Under the pieces are notes generated by a model, which was given only the letters and a program-made list of their open reading frames with translations, was not told the DNA's origin and searched no databases. A stretch of 64,000 nt of DNA from Triglochin maritima. Its lineage: Eukaryota; Streptophyta; Magnoliopsida; Alismatales; Juncaginaceae. Positions 1 to 10,450 of the stretch are shown here, one piece after another. The position numbers and the translations under genes are program-made. The stretch spans positions 20,798,542 to 20,862,541 of the forward strand of contig OY821791.1 of the NCBI GenBank assembly GCA_963682175.1. Direction: 5' to 3'. Position 1 is the stretch's first letter; each line of letters opens with the position of its first letter.

Positions 1-1
1 T

Positions 2-1249
2 GTTCAAGTGTTTTTAAAGAAATATTTCCCCAACCATAAGACTATTAGGATTAGGAATGAAATTTTTGCATTCGTTCAATCTGAGAGCGAGCCGTTCTAT
101 TCCTATCTAGAAAGATTTAAGCACCTGCTGACCCAATGCCCTCATCATGGAATTCCAAGATGGCAATTGTGCCAAATTATTTATGAGGGATTGACACCTA
201 CATCTAGGGTTATGGTAGAATCTGTAAGCCAAGGGAACTTCATGTCCAAAAGTGAGAATGATGCTTGGACTTTTCTTGAGGATTTAGCCGAAAATAGTAT
301 GCAGTGGGACAATGCTCGAGCACCAATGAACCCAAGTATTGGATCTAGAATAACAAGTCAACCCAAACCAGGTGTCTTAGCTGTAGATGCTACTGTAGCT
401 GCTGAAGCAAAATTAGCTACCCTTATGCGTAGAATGGAGAGTCTAGAGCTAAAAACCCGACCCCTAGTGAATCAAGCATCTTCTATCCCCTGCTCTAGAT
501 GTGGTCAGACTGGTCATATAATGGAGGATTGTGTGGACTTGGAGCAAGTTAATGCCACATTTAACCATTGTAGAAATGACCCATACGCATCAACCTATAA
601 CCCGGGTTGGCGTAATCATCCCAATCTTTCATGGAACCAACAAGGTCAACCTTCTAGACAACAACCAAACCCGTATAACCAAAATAATACATCAACTGGG
701 TTTAGTAACAATGGAGACTATGATGTTAGGTTGACAAGCTTGGAAAATATGGTTAAGATTTTTATGCAAACAACCACCCAATCCTTCCAAAGGCTAGAAA
801 CACAAGTCAGCCAACTACCACAAATAGTAGGTGAAAGAGAAAAGGGTCAGTTTCCAAGTCAACCTGAGGTGAACCCAAGATCTAATAATCAATATGAGCC
901 CTATCAACCACCTCTAGGAAATAACAACCCTAGACTGGTTCAAATGGTTCATGAGGAGGGACCGTTCCAACAAATAAATGCAGTTGTATCATTACGGTCC
1001 AGAAAACAAGTTGATACCAATGTGGTAAATCCTAGAGCTCCTAATCAATCTAGCCATCAAGCACCCATGTGTGACCTGACCATTGCACCTGAAGTCCAAT
1101 TTGAAGAGCCCAACCCACCTACTCAACCTGACCCTATAGCTCAACCTGAGCGAGTCTATGTTCCTAAACCCCATTCCCCAATAGACTCAAGAAGAGCTCA
1201 AGTGCACAAATGGAGAAAATCTTGGAAGTATTTAAGCAAGTTAAGGTGA
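2..1249 (+). pseudogene. gag: Athila-type gag, 5'-truncated by the window edge
   Basis: Retrotransposon Gag protein, expected to form the cytoplasmic virus-like particle and bind RNA. The region beginning FLKKYFPNH and ending EDLAENSMQW is the typical plant gypsy gag domain. A CCHC zinc knuckle (CSRCGQTGHIMEDC, about residues 161-174) follows, then a Gln/Asn/Pro-rich tail. In the related copies in this window gag and protease lie close to one continuous frame. Here the frame shifts near 1195-1215, so gag ends in unrelated residues at 1249 while the protease frame opens at 1210. The true start codon is outside the window. Confidence 0.85.
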
Positions 1250-2010
1250 ATATTCCACTCCTAGATATGATTCAACAAATACCTGCTTATGCTAAATTCT
1301 TAAAAGATCTGTGCACTAAAAAGAGAAAAACGAACGTACCAAAGAAGGCATTCTTAACTGCAAACATATGCTCTATTCTGTCCAACACATCTCCTATAAA
1401 GTATAAGGACCGTGGGTGTCCCACAATTTCATGTGCGATAGGAGATACTTTTATGAACAAAGCCCTTCTAGACCTTGGTGCTAGTGTTAACTTACTCCCG
1501 TTCTCTGTCAATGAGCAACTCAACCTTGGTCCACTAAAACCCTCTAAGACAACCCTTCAATTTGATGACTGCTCTATTAAGAAACCAAGAGGTATAGTAG
1601 AGGATGTTTTGATGAAGGTTGGTGACTTCATTTACCCATTGGATTTTGTCGTTCTAGACACTGAACCTGTTATAAATCCTAAGAGACAAATTCCTGTAAT
1701 ACTAGGCAGACCCTTTTTAGCCACTTCTGAAGCATTGATAAATTGCCGAAATGGGCTCATGCAACTATCGTTTGGAAACTTAAAAGCTGAATTTAATATC
1801 TTTCATGTTGATAGTGAGCCACAAATAGTATGCAATCAAGGTGATGTTGTGATGAGATCGCGTATCTATAAGATTTCTGAATCAAATAAATCATCACAAA
1901 ATCAAAAAGAAAGTGAGAAAAGGGGGAGTAATTCATCCACCCAACCACCATCACTAGAGCAAATAAGAGAACCAATACATGTGAGGGGTGTGGAATTTGT
2001 GCCTCAGTAG
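1210..2010 (+). pseudogene. pro: Athila-type retroviral-like aspartic protease
   Basis: Continues the gag polyprotein in a shifted frame. It begins with the linker that precedes the protease in this family (LEVFKQVKVNIPLLDMIQQ). The active-site segment LLDLGASVNLLP supplies the catalytic Asp, and ILGRPFLAT is the conserved C-terminal signature. The expected role is cleavage of the Gag polyprotein in the particle. The active-site triad DLG is intact, unlike the DLW of the autonomous copy at 37066-38904. The ATG at 1210 is probably not a real start, because the frame is normally entered from gag. After the stop at 2010 no RT follows. Confidence 0.82.
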
Positions 2011-2165
2011 CCTCAGTGCAACATGGGGAACAATTCAACTGGATAAATGCACCAACATAGTGACATTCAATCCAGTTCTGACTATGGTTGACTCTGAGCA
2101 AATTCAACCCCTCTACTGCAAGTTGACTCAGGTAATAAGTGCATTTGCCTTTTCTTTGCGTATAT

Positions 2166-2199
2166 TGAGGACAATGCATGATTTAGGTGCGGGGGGGTA
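2166..2199 (+). other. Internal polypurine-like motif with ACAATGCATG
   Basis: GAGGACAATGCATG is followed by TTTAGGTGCGGGGGGG. The same arrangement (ACAATGCATG, then AGGTG and a long G-run) occurs in the other three Athila-type elements here, at 33425-33461, 54704-54742 and 60573-60609. It lies about 0.9 kb upstream of the LTR and resembles the true PPT (AGGTGTGGGGGTATT). Its role is inferred only. Confidence 0.5.
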
Positions 2200-2350
2200 T
2201 CTATCTACCTATCTGTTTTATTTCTGTTAAAAAAATTTCAATGCTCCATGACATAGCTTGAGATTGAACTGCCAAAACCCATGTACAAATTGCATTGAGT
2301 TTTTGTTCCTTATTATATAGTTCTGCTTGTAGAAACTATGACATAAATCT

Positions 2351-2719
2351 ATGTTCCAAAGAAATAACTCATTACCCTTTAAGACATGTATGCACTTAAA
2401 TTGGATGAATCAAATCTTTGAAGTGGTTGATAAAAAGCAGAGGTTGAGGAAAATATACCAAATGATTACAAAAACCCAAGCCTTCGAGTCACTGGTCCGT
2501 AGGGGTATCTTAAAACCCGGTAACTTGAGTCTGCCAGCTCGGGATTATCGACCAAACTCGCTACACGAATGCAAAAAGGGTAAAAGTGTCGAAAAAAGCA
2601 AATGTGTTGAATCACGGAAAAATATAAGATACTCAAGGCCCAAAGCTAAAAGAATGATCCATGCCATGGTTGATCCGAATGATACTTCACCACCAGAGGA
2701 GGCATGCAAAATAATTTAA
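2351..2719 (+). CDS. Unrecognised ORF, 122 codons, in the element's 3' region
   Basis: Open sense-strand frame between the internal G-run motif and the 3' LTR. The C-terminal half is rich in Lys/Arg/Ser (for example KKGKSVEKSKC). I recognise no domain, and I found no counterpart in the 3' regions of the other Athila-type copies in the window. It could be a chance ORF, a captured exon fragment or a relic of an extra ORF. The rest of 2011-3065 shows no other coding sequence, although 2900-3065 is similar to the 3' non-coding region of the other Athila copies (for example the stretch around GTGCAACCGTGATTCC). Confidence 0.25.
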   Translation: MFQRNNSLPFKTCMHLNWMNQIFEVVDKKQRLRKIYQMITKTQAFESLVRRGILKPGNLSLPARDYRPNSLHECKKGKSVEKSKCVESRKNIRYSRPKAKRMIHAMVDPNDTSPPEEACKII

Positions 2720-3065
2720 GTGATAACATGTGTAGAAGGGTTAGTGGTGTGAATGTTGGAGGAACAAAGACCAAGTCAGAATTTTGATGAGTTAGATTTA
2801 TATAATGAGCATGCAAGGATTCTAAGTGAGATGTATAAGGTTGAGGTGGAGATATTGAGAGTTATTAATGAAATATTGAATTAAGACTTTGTGGGTGTGT
2901 CAACTGAAAACCCTCACGAGACAAAACTCGTCCTCTAAGGAAACATAGGGGTTTAAAGGCTTGTTGCACATGCTAAGTGCAACCGTGATTCCTACGAAAG
3001 TGAGTTAGGATTTCCATGTTTTCATTTTTCTTATATTCTGTTTTGCTAGGGACTAGCAAAATCTA

Positions 3066-3079
3066 GGTGTGGGGGTATT
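3066..3079 (+). other. Polypurine tract of the left Athila-type element
   Basis: AGGTGTGGGGGTATT lies directly before the TG that opens the LTR. The same tract precedes the 3' LTR in the elements at 32151-32165 (minus), 55970-55984 (plus) and 59314-59328 (minus). It would prime plus-strand DNA synthesis. Confidence 0.85.
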
Positions 3080-4276
3080 TGATGCATTGCATACATTGCA
3101 TCATATGTCTCTCATTTAGATTAATTTTATATCAATAAATGCTACTAAGGTATGTGTTTAGTCTTATTTACAGAATACAGGGACCTGAATGCAAATTACC
3201 CATATCCCGAGCATAAATGTGTTCAAGAGACTCATTTCTGTCATAAAGACCAAGTTCAAGATTATCGGGATTCAAATGGAAGTCCATCCAAGCATAAAAG
3301 CATTCAATGACCTAATTACAAAAAGGCCAAGGACTTAACCACAAAAGTTGCCAGGGACGTTATTGCAAAAAGCCGAGGACCAGCAAATTAAAGCACCAAA
3401 ATATTATTTTGGAGAATTTTTAAAGAAAAATCAATTTGGATCTCCAAATATATGAAGAAATAAATTCGGAGCTCAAAAGAAAAGAAAGAAATCATCCAGA
3501 CGCGCAAAGGACAGATAAATCATACCATAAATACACAGGAAAAATCCGGATTAAATCAGAGTTAAATTTGCGGCGATTCCGCCGCACACTACATGCAAAT
3601 TGCACCGTTTCCGCTGCACCCCTTTGGATCCGCGGGTCGCGCTTTTGTCCAGTTGCGTGTTGACACGTGTACGTTCCTATTTTGTATTATGGTTCCTTGT
3701 ATCGACTATAAATAGCCCCGGAAACGATGTTGTTGGGAGCTTTTTGTTTATTCCATATTTGAGTAATAAAATTCTGTTGGTTTATTTTGTGTTTTTAGTT
3801 TTATTTTGTAGTTTCTCTAGGACCCCTTCTCCTTCCCTCCATCCATGAGTTTCTAAATCTCTCCAAAGGGTGGGGGTGACGGATTTAGGGTGATGAGAAG
3901 AAGAATGATGTTATTATTTTAATTTCGTATTAATATATTTTGATTACTTGAGTTTATGTTGAATCATTTATCATGTAATGCTTTATAACTAATATGATTT
4001 ATTATAAGTTTCAGATTTCTCTAAACAAAACCCGATATCTAAACCTCCACCCGCTGGACTCTCATCCATCTTTGCTTTATTTTTAATTTGTTTTTGTTGT
4101 TCTTGCTTTAGATAATTAAAAAACCAAAAATCTCAATTCAAACTTATTTCTCTCTCTTTCTTTCCTTAACTCGAAAATCACAAAAATAACAATATCTCTC
4201 CCTCCTTGTGTTCGACCCGTACTTGCCACGTCTTCATTGACGTCGTGCACTTGCGGTATAAATTAAATTCCCATCA
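3080..4276 (+). repeat. 3' LTR of the left Athila-type element
   Basis: Opens TGATGCATTGC directly after the polypurine tract and ends ...CCCATCA (TG...CA). A TATA box (CTATAAATAG, about 3704-3713) lies 3' of a GC-rich inverted repeat (GCGGCGATTCCGCCGC, 3570-3585). The terminal region contains TTCGACCCGTACTTGCCAC and a GTGCACTTGCGG block that match the ends of the other Athila LTRs in the window. The LTR is 1197 bp and carries U3, R and U5 functions. No partner LTR is available for dating. Confidence 0.85.
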
Positions 4277-7200
4277 AGTGGCACCGCACGTGTCGTGGCC
4301 ATGGATAGTGGGGGGAGACTTCAATTGTATTCATATAGCAAGCGAGAAATGTGGAGGAGCTACTAGAAATGAGGTTGCTATGAAGGAATTTAATGATTGT
4401 GTTGATGCACTTCAACTCCTTGAGCTACCATCTACGAGAGGTGAATTCACTTGGTCAAACTAATCTAATGGAAGTGCTTGAATTGAGATGATGATTGATC
4501 CAATGTTCATCAACAATGCGTGGCTTGAGTTTTTACCCAAATCCTTCCATATTGTTGGTGAGAAGGACATGAGTGATCACACAATGCTCATCATGAAGAC
4601 GAAAGGTAACGAAAGGCGAAAAAAGAAGAGCATGAGGAATTTCAGGGGGTGGTAAAGAAAGTTTGGGCTACGTATGTGAGGGGCAATCCCATGTTTTGTG
4701 TGGTTGCGAAGTTGAATGAAGTCAAGAAGGTGAGGCCCAGAATGCTTTTGAGGAGGTGAGGAGGCGAAGGATACACCTCCCACATGATCATGACCTCATC
4801 CTTGCTGAAGGGAAAACAAAGGAGGAAGTTGCTCGTGCCCTTGCTTGGGAGGGGCCCTTATTCGACAAAAAAGAAGAGTCAAGTTGGTGAAATTGGGGAC
4901 CTAAACACTCGGTTTTTCCATGCACAACTTAGAGTAAGGAGAGCCACCAATCAAGTGAGAAGAGTAGGTGAGGGTGCTAGTCTCGTGGAAGAGGAGGGAG
5001 AGATCCGGGATGCATTCTGGTGTTTTTATGCTAACTTGTTTGCTAATGATTTTTAGGTGCAACCCCTTAGCCCCTCCATTGTCCTACCACAACGTCTACC
5101 GACGGAGGGGGGAGAGTTAATACGAAAGTTGGACATGAATGAATTAGAAGATGTGGTGTTAAATGCAAGTGCGGACAACGCACCGGGACCCGACGATTTC
5201 AATGCAAAAATTTTCAAGGCCGCATGGGATATAATCAAGAGGGACGTGTTTAAGGTTGTGAATTCTTATATGGATAGCGGGAAGGTGTTGGCACAATGGA
5301 ATTTCACCTCGATCACGATCATTCCGAAGAAGAACGCACCCACTTTAGTGGAGGACTATCATCCCATCGCACTAGGCAACATTACATATAGATTCATATC
5401 AAAAGTACTCGCTAATCGCTTGAAGGGGTTCCTGTCATGACTCATTGGGGAGAATCAAAGTTCTTTCATTGAAGGAAGGAGAATTGGTGACAATATTCTT
5501 CTTGCACATGAACTTTGCCACAACCTTTACCTTGACAACAGGAGGGGACGCATGTGCATAAAGCTCGATATCCGGAAAGCGTATGACTCCATCTCATTGG
5601 ATTTTCTATACGTAGTGATGGAGAGATTTGGATTCCCGGAAAAGTGGAGTGGGCTCATCTTGAATTGTGTGAAGGCATCATTTGTGTTGACAGTAAATGG
5701 AGCCAATTCCACACCTTTTGTAGCAAGAAACGGCTTGAGACAAGGTGACCCACCGGCCCCCTACTGGTTTGTCATGTGTATGGAAGTCTTGAGTGAGATG
5801 GTGAAGAAGGCAGTCGTGGAAGGATGTATCGAACCACTAACCTTTGGTGATGTCCCCGTGTCGTATTTGCTCTTCGCCGATGATTTCTTATTGTTCGCAC
5901 GGGCCACAAAGGAGAATGCTAGAGCTATTAGATCAGTCCTTGACAAGTTCACAGTAGAGATTCAATGTGTCAAAAATCCAAACCTTTATGGGGGGTGAAG
6001 TGCCGCATGGAGCATGGATCCAAGCACACCTTGGTATGCAACATATGGATTTCCTGGTGATCTACCTTGGGCTGCCCTTATTCTCCGGGAGGATGGGGAG
6101 AAGTTATTGCATTGCACTTGTGAATAAGGTAAAGACGCGACTAAGCACTTGGAAGCAGAATTTTCTATCTATAGTCGGGCGGGTGGAACTTGTTAGACGC
6201 GTCCTCGTTTCCTTTAGTATATATTGGACGTCCACTTTCCTCATCCCACGAAAAGTTTTGCAAGAGATGAAGAGCCATATGTGCCACTTCATATGGGGAG
6301 GGCAAAAGAAGTAGTTGGGGTAGCTTGGAGAGATGTATGCACGCCAAAGAACGAAGGGAGCCTCGGCCTAAAGAGGCTAACAAATTGGAATGATGTGGGT
6401 CTACTTCAGTTGTTTTGGCTTGTAGTGGCGGAGGGCAATTCTCTATGGGTGAAGTGTGTACACCGGAAATACCTCAAGAACCGTTCCTTTTGGCCTACAA
6501 GAACACCATCCACCTCTTCATGGGCTTGGAGAGGTCTCCTTCAAGTTCGAGACATTGCTAGGTGGCATATCAAATTTGAAGTGGGATGTGGAGAAGAAAT
6601 ACGTTTTTTCGAATACCCATGGTGTGGAAAACCATTTCAATATGAACCTTGGGGGGAACGTCTGCAGTATGAATTGGGAGTGTCGTGGAACACTAGAGTA
6701 TTGTACTTCATAAAATAGGGAGAGTGGAACCTCCCTCCCCCACACTCGCCTTTGATGGACGAAGTCCTTTTGAAGATAAACAAGACCCGAATCTTGGGAG
6801 GAATGGACCGGACAGGGCAAATAGATGGGAAGGGTGCTACGCTTGGAATCAAAGAATTGTGGACATGGGTGAGCGAACCGGGAAGGAAGGTGAATTGCGC
6901 TGACATGGTATGGCATGCACTCACGGCTTGGAGAGCATTGAGAGGGGCACCTGTTCACAAAGAGGCTCATGACTCAACGAGGAGCAAAGCTTGACCCGAT
7001 ATATAGCCTTTGTGGTGGATAGGAGGAGGACATGGAGCACCTCTTTTGGGGGTGTACATACACAAAGAAGGTATGGACAACACTTCTCGCTCTCATGCAG
7101 CTTAGCCCTAGGGCTACACGGTCACTAGAAGGTGAGGCTATAGGGATCTCTCACGCGAGAGGAAGCAGACTTGACAACATTGTGAGACGGTGGGCTTTCA

Positions 7201-7379
7201 ATGCTTTGATACACGAGTGTTGGCAAGAGCGGAACCGGAGGATAGTCGAGGGAGAAAGAAAAAAACGGGTGGACATAGTGGCTGCTATCAAGGATATGAT
7301 TCGGTGTTTGTGGGATAAAGTCAAGCATCTTGTGAAAAACGAAGAGAAAGGCCAAAATTTTCATACGATGTGGATCTAG
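4277..7379 (+). pseudogene. LINE ORF2 (endonuclease C-term, RT, zinc-binding region), broken
   Basis: ORF2 nicks target DNA and reverse-transcribes LINE RNA. In order: endonuclease core with GGDFNCIH and EFTWSN (4300-4463), then MSDHT with the catalytic-type His near 4570. The RT domain covers about 5057-5998: APGPDDFNAKIFKAAW, a LDIRKAYDSISLDF palm motif, GLRQGDP, and the FADD catalytic box (LLFADDFLLF, about 5868-5897). A C-terminal zf-RVT-like segment (EEDMEHLFWGC) and an ERNRRI tail follow at 7020-7379. The frame is interrupted by several stops and shifts, for example the TAA after TWSN near 4461, the stop at 5438-5440 and shifts near 5970 and 6220. Catalytic motifs survive piecewise but no intact protein is possible. 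Confidence 0.9.
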
Positions 7380-7499
7380 TTTAGCTAGTCCTTTGTTAAT
7401 GTAATGTTCAACTACTAAGCATCCATTGATGTAATATGTAGCATGTAGTGTAGAAGTCGAGTATGCATGTAGCACACACCCACAGATAAACTATCACAT

Positions 7500-7567
7500 T
7501 TTTGTAGGTTGTAAACCACTTTAGTTAATAGAATTAGAGGCTAAGCCTCCCTTTTGCTTTGCAAAAA
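7500..7567 (+). other. LINE A 3' end with two hairpins and A-run
   Basis: The 3' UTR ends with TTGTAGGTTGTAAA, then GAGGC-TAA-GCCTC (7537-7549, perfect 5-bp stem), then CTTTTGC-TTT-GCAAAAA, whose second stem uses the A-run. The same layout is seen at 21309-21340, 45564-45587 and 47263-47298. In families with such ends, 3' stem-loops are recognised by the LINE RT; that role is inferred here. Confidence 0.75.
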
Positions 7568-7855
7568 AAGAGAGGAGGGATATGGATAAGGAGATAAGAG
7601 AGAAAGAGAATAGAGAAGAGGAGAGGGAGAAGGGACAGAAGGGAAGAAAGAGGAGGGAGAATAAGGAAGAGAGAGAGAGCGAGAGGAGTAGAAGAAGGAG
7701 GGGGAGGGATGACGGGGATAAGAAGGAGAGGGGGAGAGAGGGATAAGAGGGGGTGGGGGAGGGAGATAGAGAAGGAGAAAGAGGAGAGGAAAGATAAGAG
7801 GAGAGAGAGATAAGAAGAGGGAGAGGGAGAGTGGAGAAAAAAAAGTAGGAGAGAG
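7568..7855 (+). repeat. Purine-only (A/G) tract between LINE A and LINE B
   Basis: About 290 bp made almost only of A and G, with irregular GAGA/GGAGG units. It begins at the LINE A tail and ends just before the conserved block upstream of LINE B ORF1. Equivalent tracts follow the other three LINE ends. It is either the 5' UTR/promoter of unit B or an expanded tail of unit A. No gene is present, and long ORFs read through it are compositional artefacts. Confidence 0.8.
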
Positions 7856-7941
7856 AAGCTCTAGGGACGCATGGGGAAACCTATGGTTTCCTAGGGAATT
7901 TTTCTTGTTTTTCGTCGATTTAGTCTTGATTTCTTACTCAA
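7856..7941 (+). promoter_or_regulatory. Conserved pre-ORF1 block with hairpin, LINE B
   Basis: GGACGCATGGG, then the inverted repeat GGAAACC-TAT-GGTTTCC and CTAGGG, about 60 bp before the ORF1 ATG. LINE E has the matching AAGCATGGG with GAAACCTAGGTTTC (48270-48296), and LINE C a decayed version (21468-21500). Conservation between otherwise diverged leaders suggests a promoter or RNA-structure element; that is inference. Confidence 0.5.
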
Positions 7942-9792
7942 ATGGAGCGTTTGGAGCATTGTAGCCATGATTCAAGGTTGTTGGAGGATGGTGGCAGCCC
8001 TAACCATCCTCTAATAGCACACACAAGTCGTGGGAGTACGGCAGCAACAAGGGTCGAGCATGTTCCTCCCACTAACGGTGAGGGCCATCTACCAAAGAAG
8101 TGTTCTGAGTTGTTTGGTGATGGAGTGAAGGAAAAGACAGCTCTTGATTTCATCAAACTGGGGCTGAAGGATGGAGCAAAAGTTGCGGTGTGCACCGAAT
8201 AACAAGTGCTGGATGCACTGAAATCGTGGGACAAGGTTCTATTTGGGTATTTCGTCGACTTCAAACCCCACCTACCAACCCTTGAGAGGTATTTACACAA
8301 GCTTTGGGGGCTTCATGGGAGTGTAGAGGTGATTCATCGCTGGAATAGGTTCCAACTTGTCAGGTTCACGTTGGAGGAGGACCGTCAACATGTTCTTGAG
8401 CATGCTGCTTGGTTCGTTCGGGGCACCCCCTTAGTGGTACAATAGTGGATGCTGGAAGTGGTTATGGAGAGAAGCAAAATGACATCTATTCCTATTTGGA
8501 TAAGGCTGCCAGAGCTAGAGCTTCATTTTTGGTCCCCAACGATTCTAAGCACCATAGTTAGTGTTCTTGGAAGGCCATTATACATGGATGATAACATCGC
8601 TTCAGGGAGAAGACTCTCGTTTGCTAGGCTTTGTGTGGAGGTGAATGAAACGTTCAAATATCCGGAGTTCGTGGAGATTCAAATCGAAGGAGGTGCTTGG
8701 GAAAAGGTGGACATTGAGTATGAGTGGAAGCCGGGGTATTGTGGAGTATTGTTTGGAGTTTCGACACACTTAGGCCCAATGTCCACAAAACCAATGTGAG
8801 CAGGAGAAGGGTGGCTCGGAGAATGGCTGTGAAGGCCACTCCAATGGTGCAAGGGAGGGTGAAGGTTAGCCAGAAAGGAGAGAAGAAGAAGAGAGGCACA
8901 TTCGGGGTTAGAGAACATGAAGAAGAGAGTTACTTGAAGACGTTTGAGACATGAGGGAGGGGGAGGCTGCTGACCCTCCAATGGTGGCCCTCGAGGATGA
9001 GGAAGGTTTAGGCATGACACAAGTGGAGATGGATACCATAACGGAGGTGGAGACAATAACGGAGATGGAGAACTCAACGGAAAAAGAAAGCTCTGGAACG
9101 GAGTTGCTAAGGGTTGAGATAACGGAAAAGCAATCTTTGCTTTTAGAAGAGGAACCAATCAGCATTGAGAGTGTTGGTGGAGAACTTTTGCATGCACGAA
9201 CCATGGAGGAGTTCCCTCCTTTGGGAGGGGACAAAGGCTGCTGCGGGATGGAATAATGTGAGCCTTAGAAGGGAACCAATCATGAGGCAGTTTAGTGGGG
9301 GAACACACAAAGTTCTGGTCCACCAATCATGGGAGAGAATCCCAAAGGAGTATCCTTTGCTCCAGCAGGAGGAAACATGGCAGGAGACAGCTCATGTAAA
9401 GACCAACATGATGTGCATGGTGCAGGAAAGAAGCTCAGCTATGGGGAGAAGCAAACCAATGGATTGAGGGGGGTTGCCGAGTGTAACTCCAACCCTAGCC
9501 ACCTACGCCCAAGAGGAGGCATCATTACCCGTTCAAGGGCTATGATGGACAAGACGAGCATCAAGGGGTTGGGGCACTTCGATGTCCTAATTGAACTCGA
9601 AGGAAGAGAGGAGGAAGGAGCAAATGTTGGTGAGGGAGAGGATGAAGAATGCGCACATGAGACTTCTATTCAGCATGAAGATGGGAAATAGAGGAATTGG
9701 TGCAAGGCTATGTCTCTGCCACCTTTGGTGGATCTTGAGTTACTATCACCGCAGCCCGAAGCATTCCGTGCAATTCGAGAAAATGGACTAGA
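7942..9792 (+). pseudogene. LINE ORF1 (DUF4283 / CCHC), broken
   Basis: Nucleic-acid-binding ORF1 protein of a plant LINE. The start ATG at 7942 matches the ORF1 starts at 21544 and 48353 in position. The DUF4283-like part includes ALKSWDKVLFGYFVDFKPHL and IPIWIRLPELELHFWSP, with SGRRLSFARLCVEV further on. Stops lie at 8200-8202 (Q replaced by TAA) and after VVQ at 8443-8445. Near 8735 a one-base shift destroys the CCHC knuckle that units C and E retain. The Glu-rich C-terminal region (about 8951-9790) is in several frames. Confidence 0.82.
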
Positions 9793-9846
9793 ACAACAAC
9801 AAGCAATCTGAGGTGGTAAGGGACGAAAGTCCCATATTACAAAGTC

Positions 9847-10120
9847 ATGAACGTTCTAGTGTCGAATGTGCACTGTGCAAACCTCCCCTGCTGGGCGCAC
9901 ATGATTAGGGGACGAATAAAGGAGGCAAAAATGGATATAGTGTGCCTTGTTGAACGTAAAGTGAAGCTTAAAAGGCTGGAACATTTTCGGCGAGCAATTT
10001 GGGGACATGAGTGGGCATCGAATAGCTTGATTACAAATTCTGGTAGGATTCCTGTGTTATGGAATGCGTTCAAGGTGGACCTCTGGGTAACTTATGAAAC
10101 CACACAATTGCTGCAACTTG
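9847..10120 (+). pseudogene. LINE B ORF2, N-terminal endonuclease fragment
   Basis: The start MNVLVSNVHC corresponds to MNVLIWNLWG of LINE E (50308). The segment DIVCLVERKVK is the first conserved acidic motif of the apurinic-type endonuclease. The reading is cut at 10120 by the CACTA insertion and resumes after 15016, with TTG present on both sides. Confidence 0.8.
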
Positions 10121-10144
10121 CACTAGTGCAGAATTGGCTTTACT

Positions 10145-10450
10145 CGTCGCCAAATAGACGTCGGCCATTACAACCACCGACGTCTAGTGTGGAGAGGACA
10201 AAATAGACGTTGGCCTTCATTGCGGCCGACGTCTATATGGAACTATAGACGTCGGGTGTGGGAATAACACGTTTAGCTGACGTCTATAGTGTATATACGT
10301 CGACCTATAGACGTCGGTGGTTTAGTACTCTGTGAATCCGACGTCTATAGGTTATAGACGTCGGACTTAATGCAAGACCGACGTCTATACTCCAACCATA
10401 TAGACGTCGAGGTATAGACGTCGGTGTTATGGAACATCCGACGTATATAG
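10145..10450 (+). repeat. Left subterminal array of TAGACGTCGG inverted pairs
   Basis: Repeated units of the form TATAGACGTCGG, a 10-25 bp spacer, then CCGACGTCTATA. About six full pairs plus half-units are visible. Subterminal motif arrays bind transposase in known CACTA elements. The inverted-pair spacing would also let each pair fold into a hairpin with the palindromic core GACGTC. Confidence 0.85.

Larger units (their letters stand above)
1..4276 (+). mobile_element. Athila-type (Ty3/gypsy) pol-less LTR retrotransposon, 3' part
   Basis: Seen: gag, then aspartic protease, then about 1.07 kb of mostly non-coding sequence, a polypurine tract at 3066-3079 and one LTR (3080-4276). The 5' LTR and the gag N-terminus lie left of the window. 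No reverse transcriptase, RNase H or integrase lies between the protease and the LTR, so the element would need enzymes supplied by a relative. Gag and protease resemble those of the element at 30755-42668 but are clearly diverged from it. At 4276 the LTR abuts LINE endonuclease sequence, so the element was inserted in, or recombined with, LINE unit A. Confidence 0.88.
4277..7567 (+). mobile_element. LINE unit A, 3' portion
   Basis: L1-like non-LTR retrotransposon remnant. It starts inside the ORF2 endonuclease at the junction with the Athila LTR and continues through RT and the C-terminal zinc-binding region to a hairpin-bearing 3' end and a short A-run. ORF1 and the 5' end are not in the window. 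The next bases are the purine-only tract that leads into unit B. Confidence 0.9.

Noticed and set aside
8654..9234. Overlapping minus-strand ORFs opposite LINE B ORF1 (Pro/Ser-rich)
   Set aside because: Shadows of the Glu/Gly-rich ORF1 on the other strand, with no domain and no counterpart opposite the other ORF1 copies.
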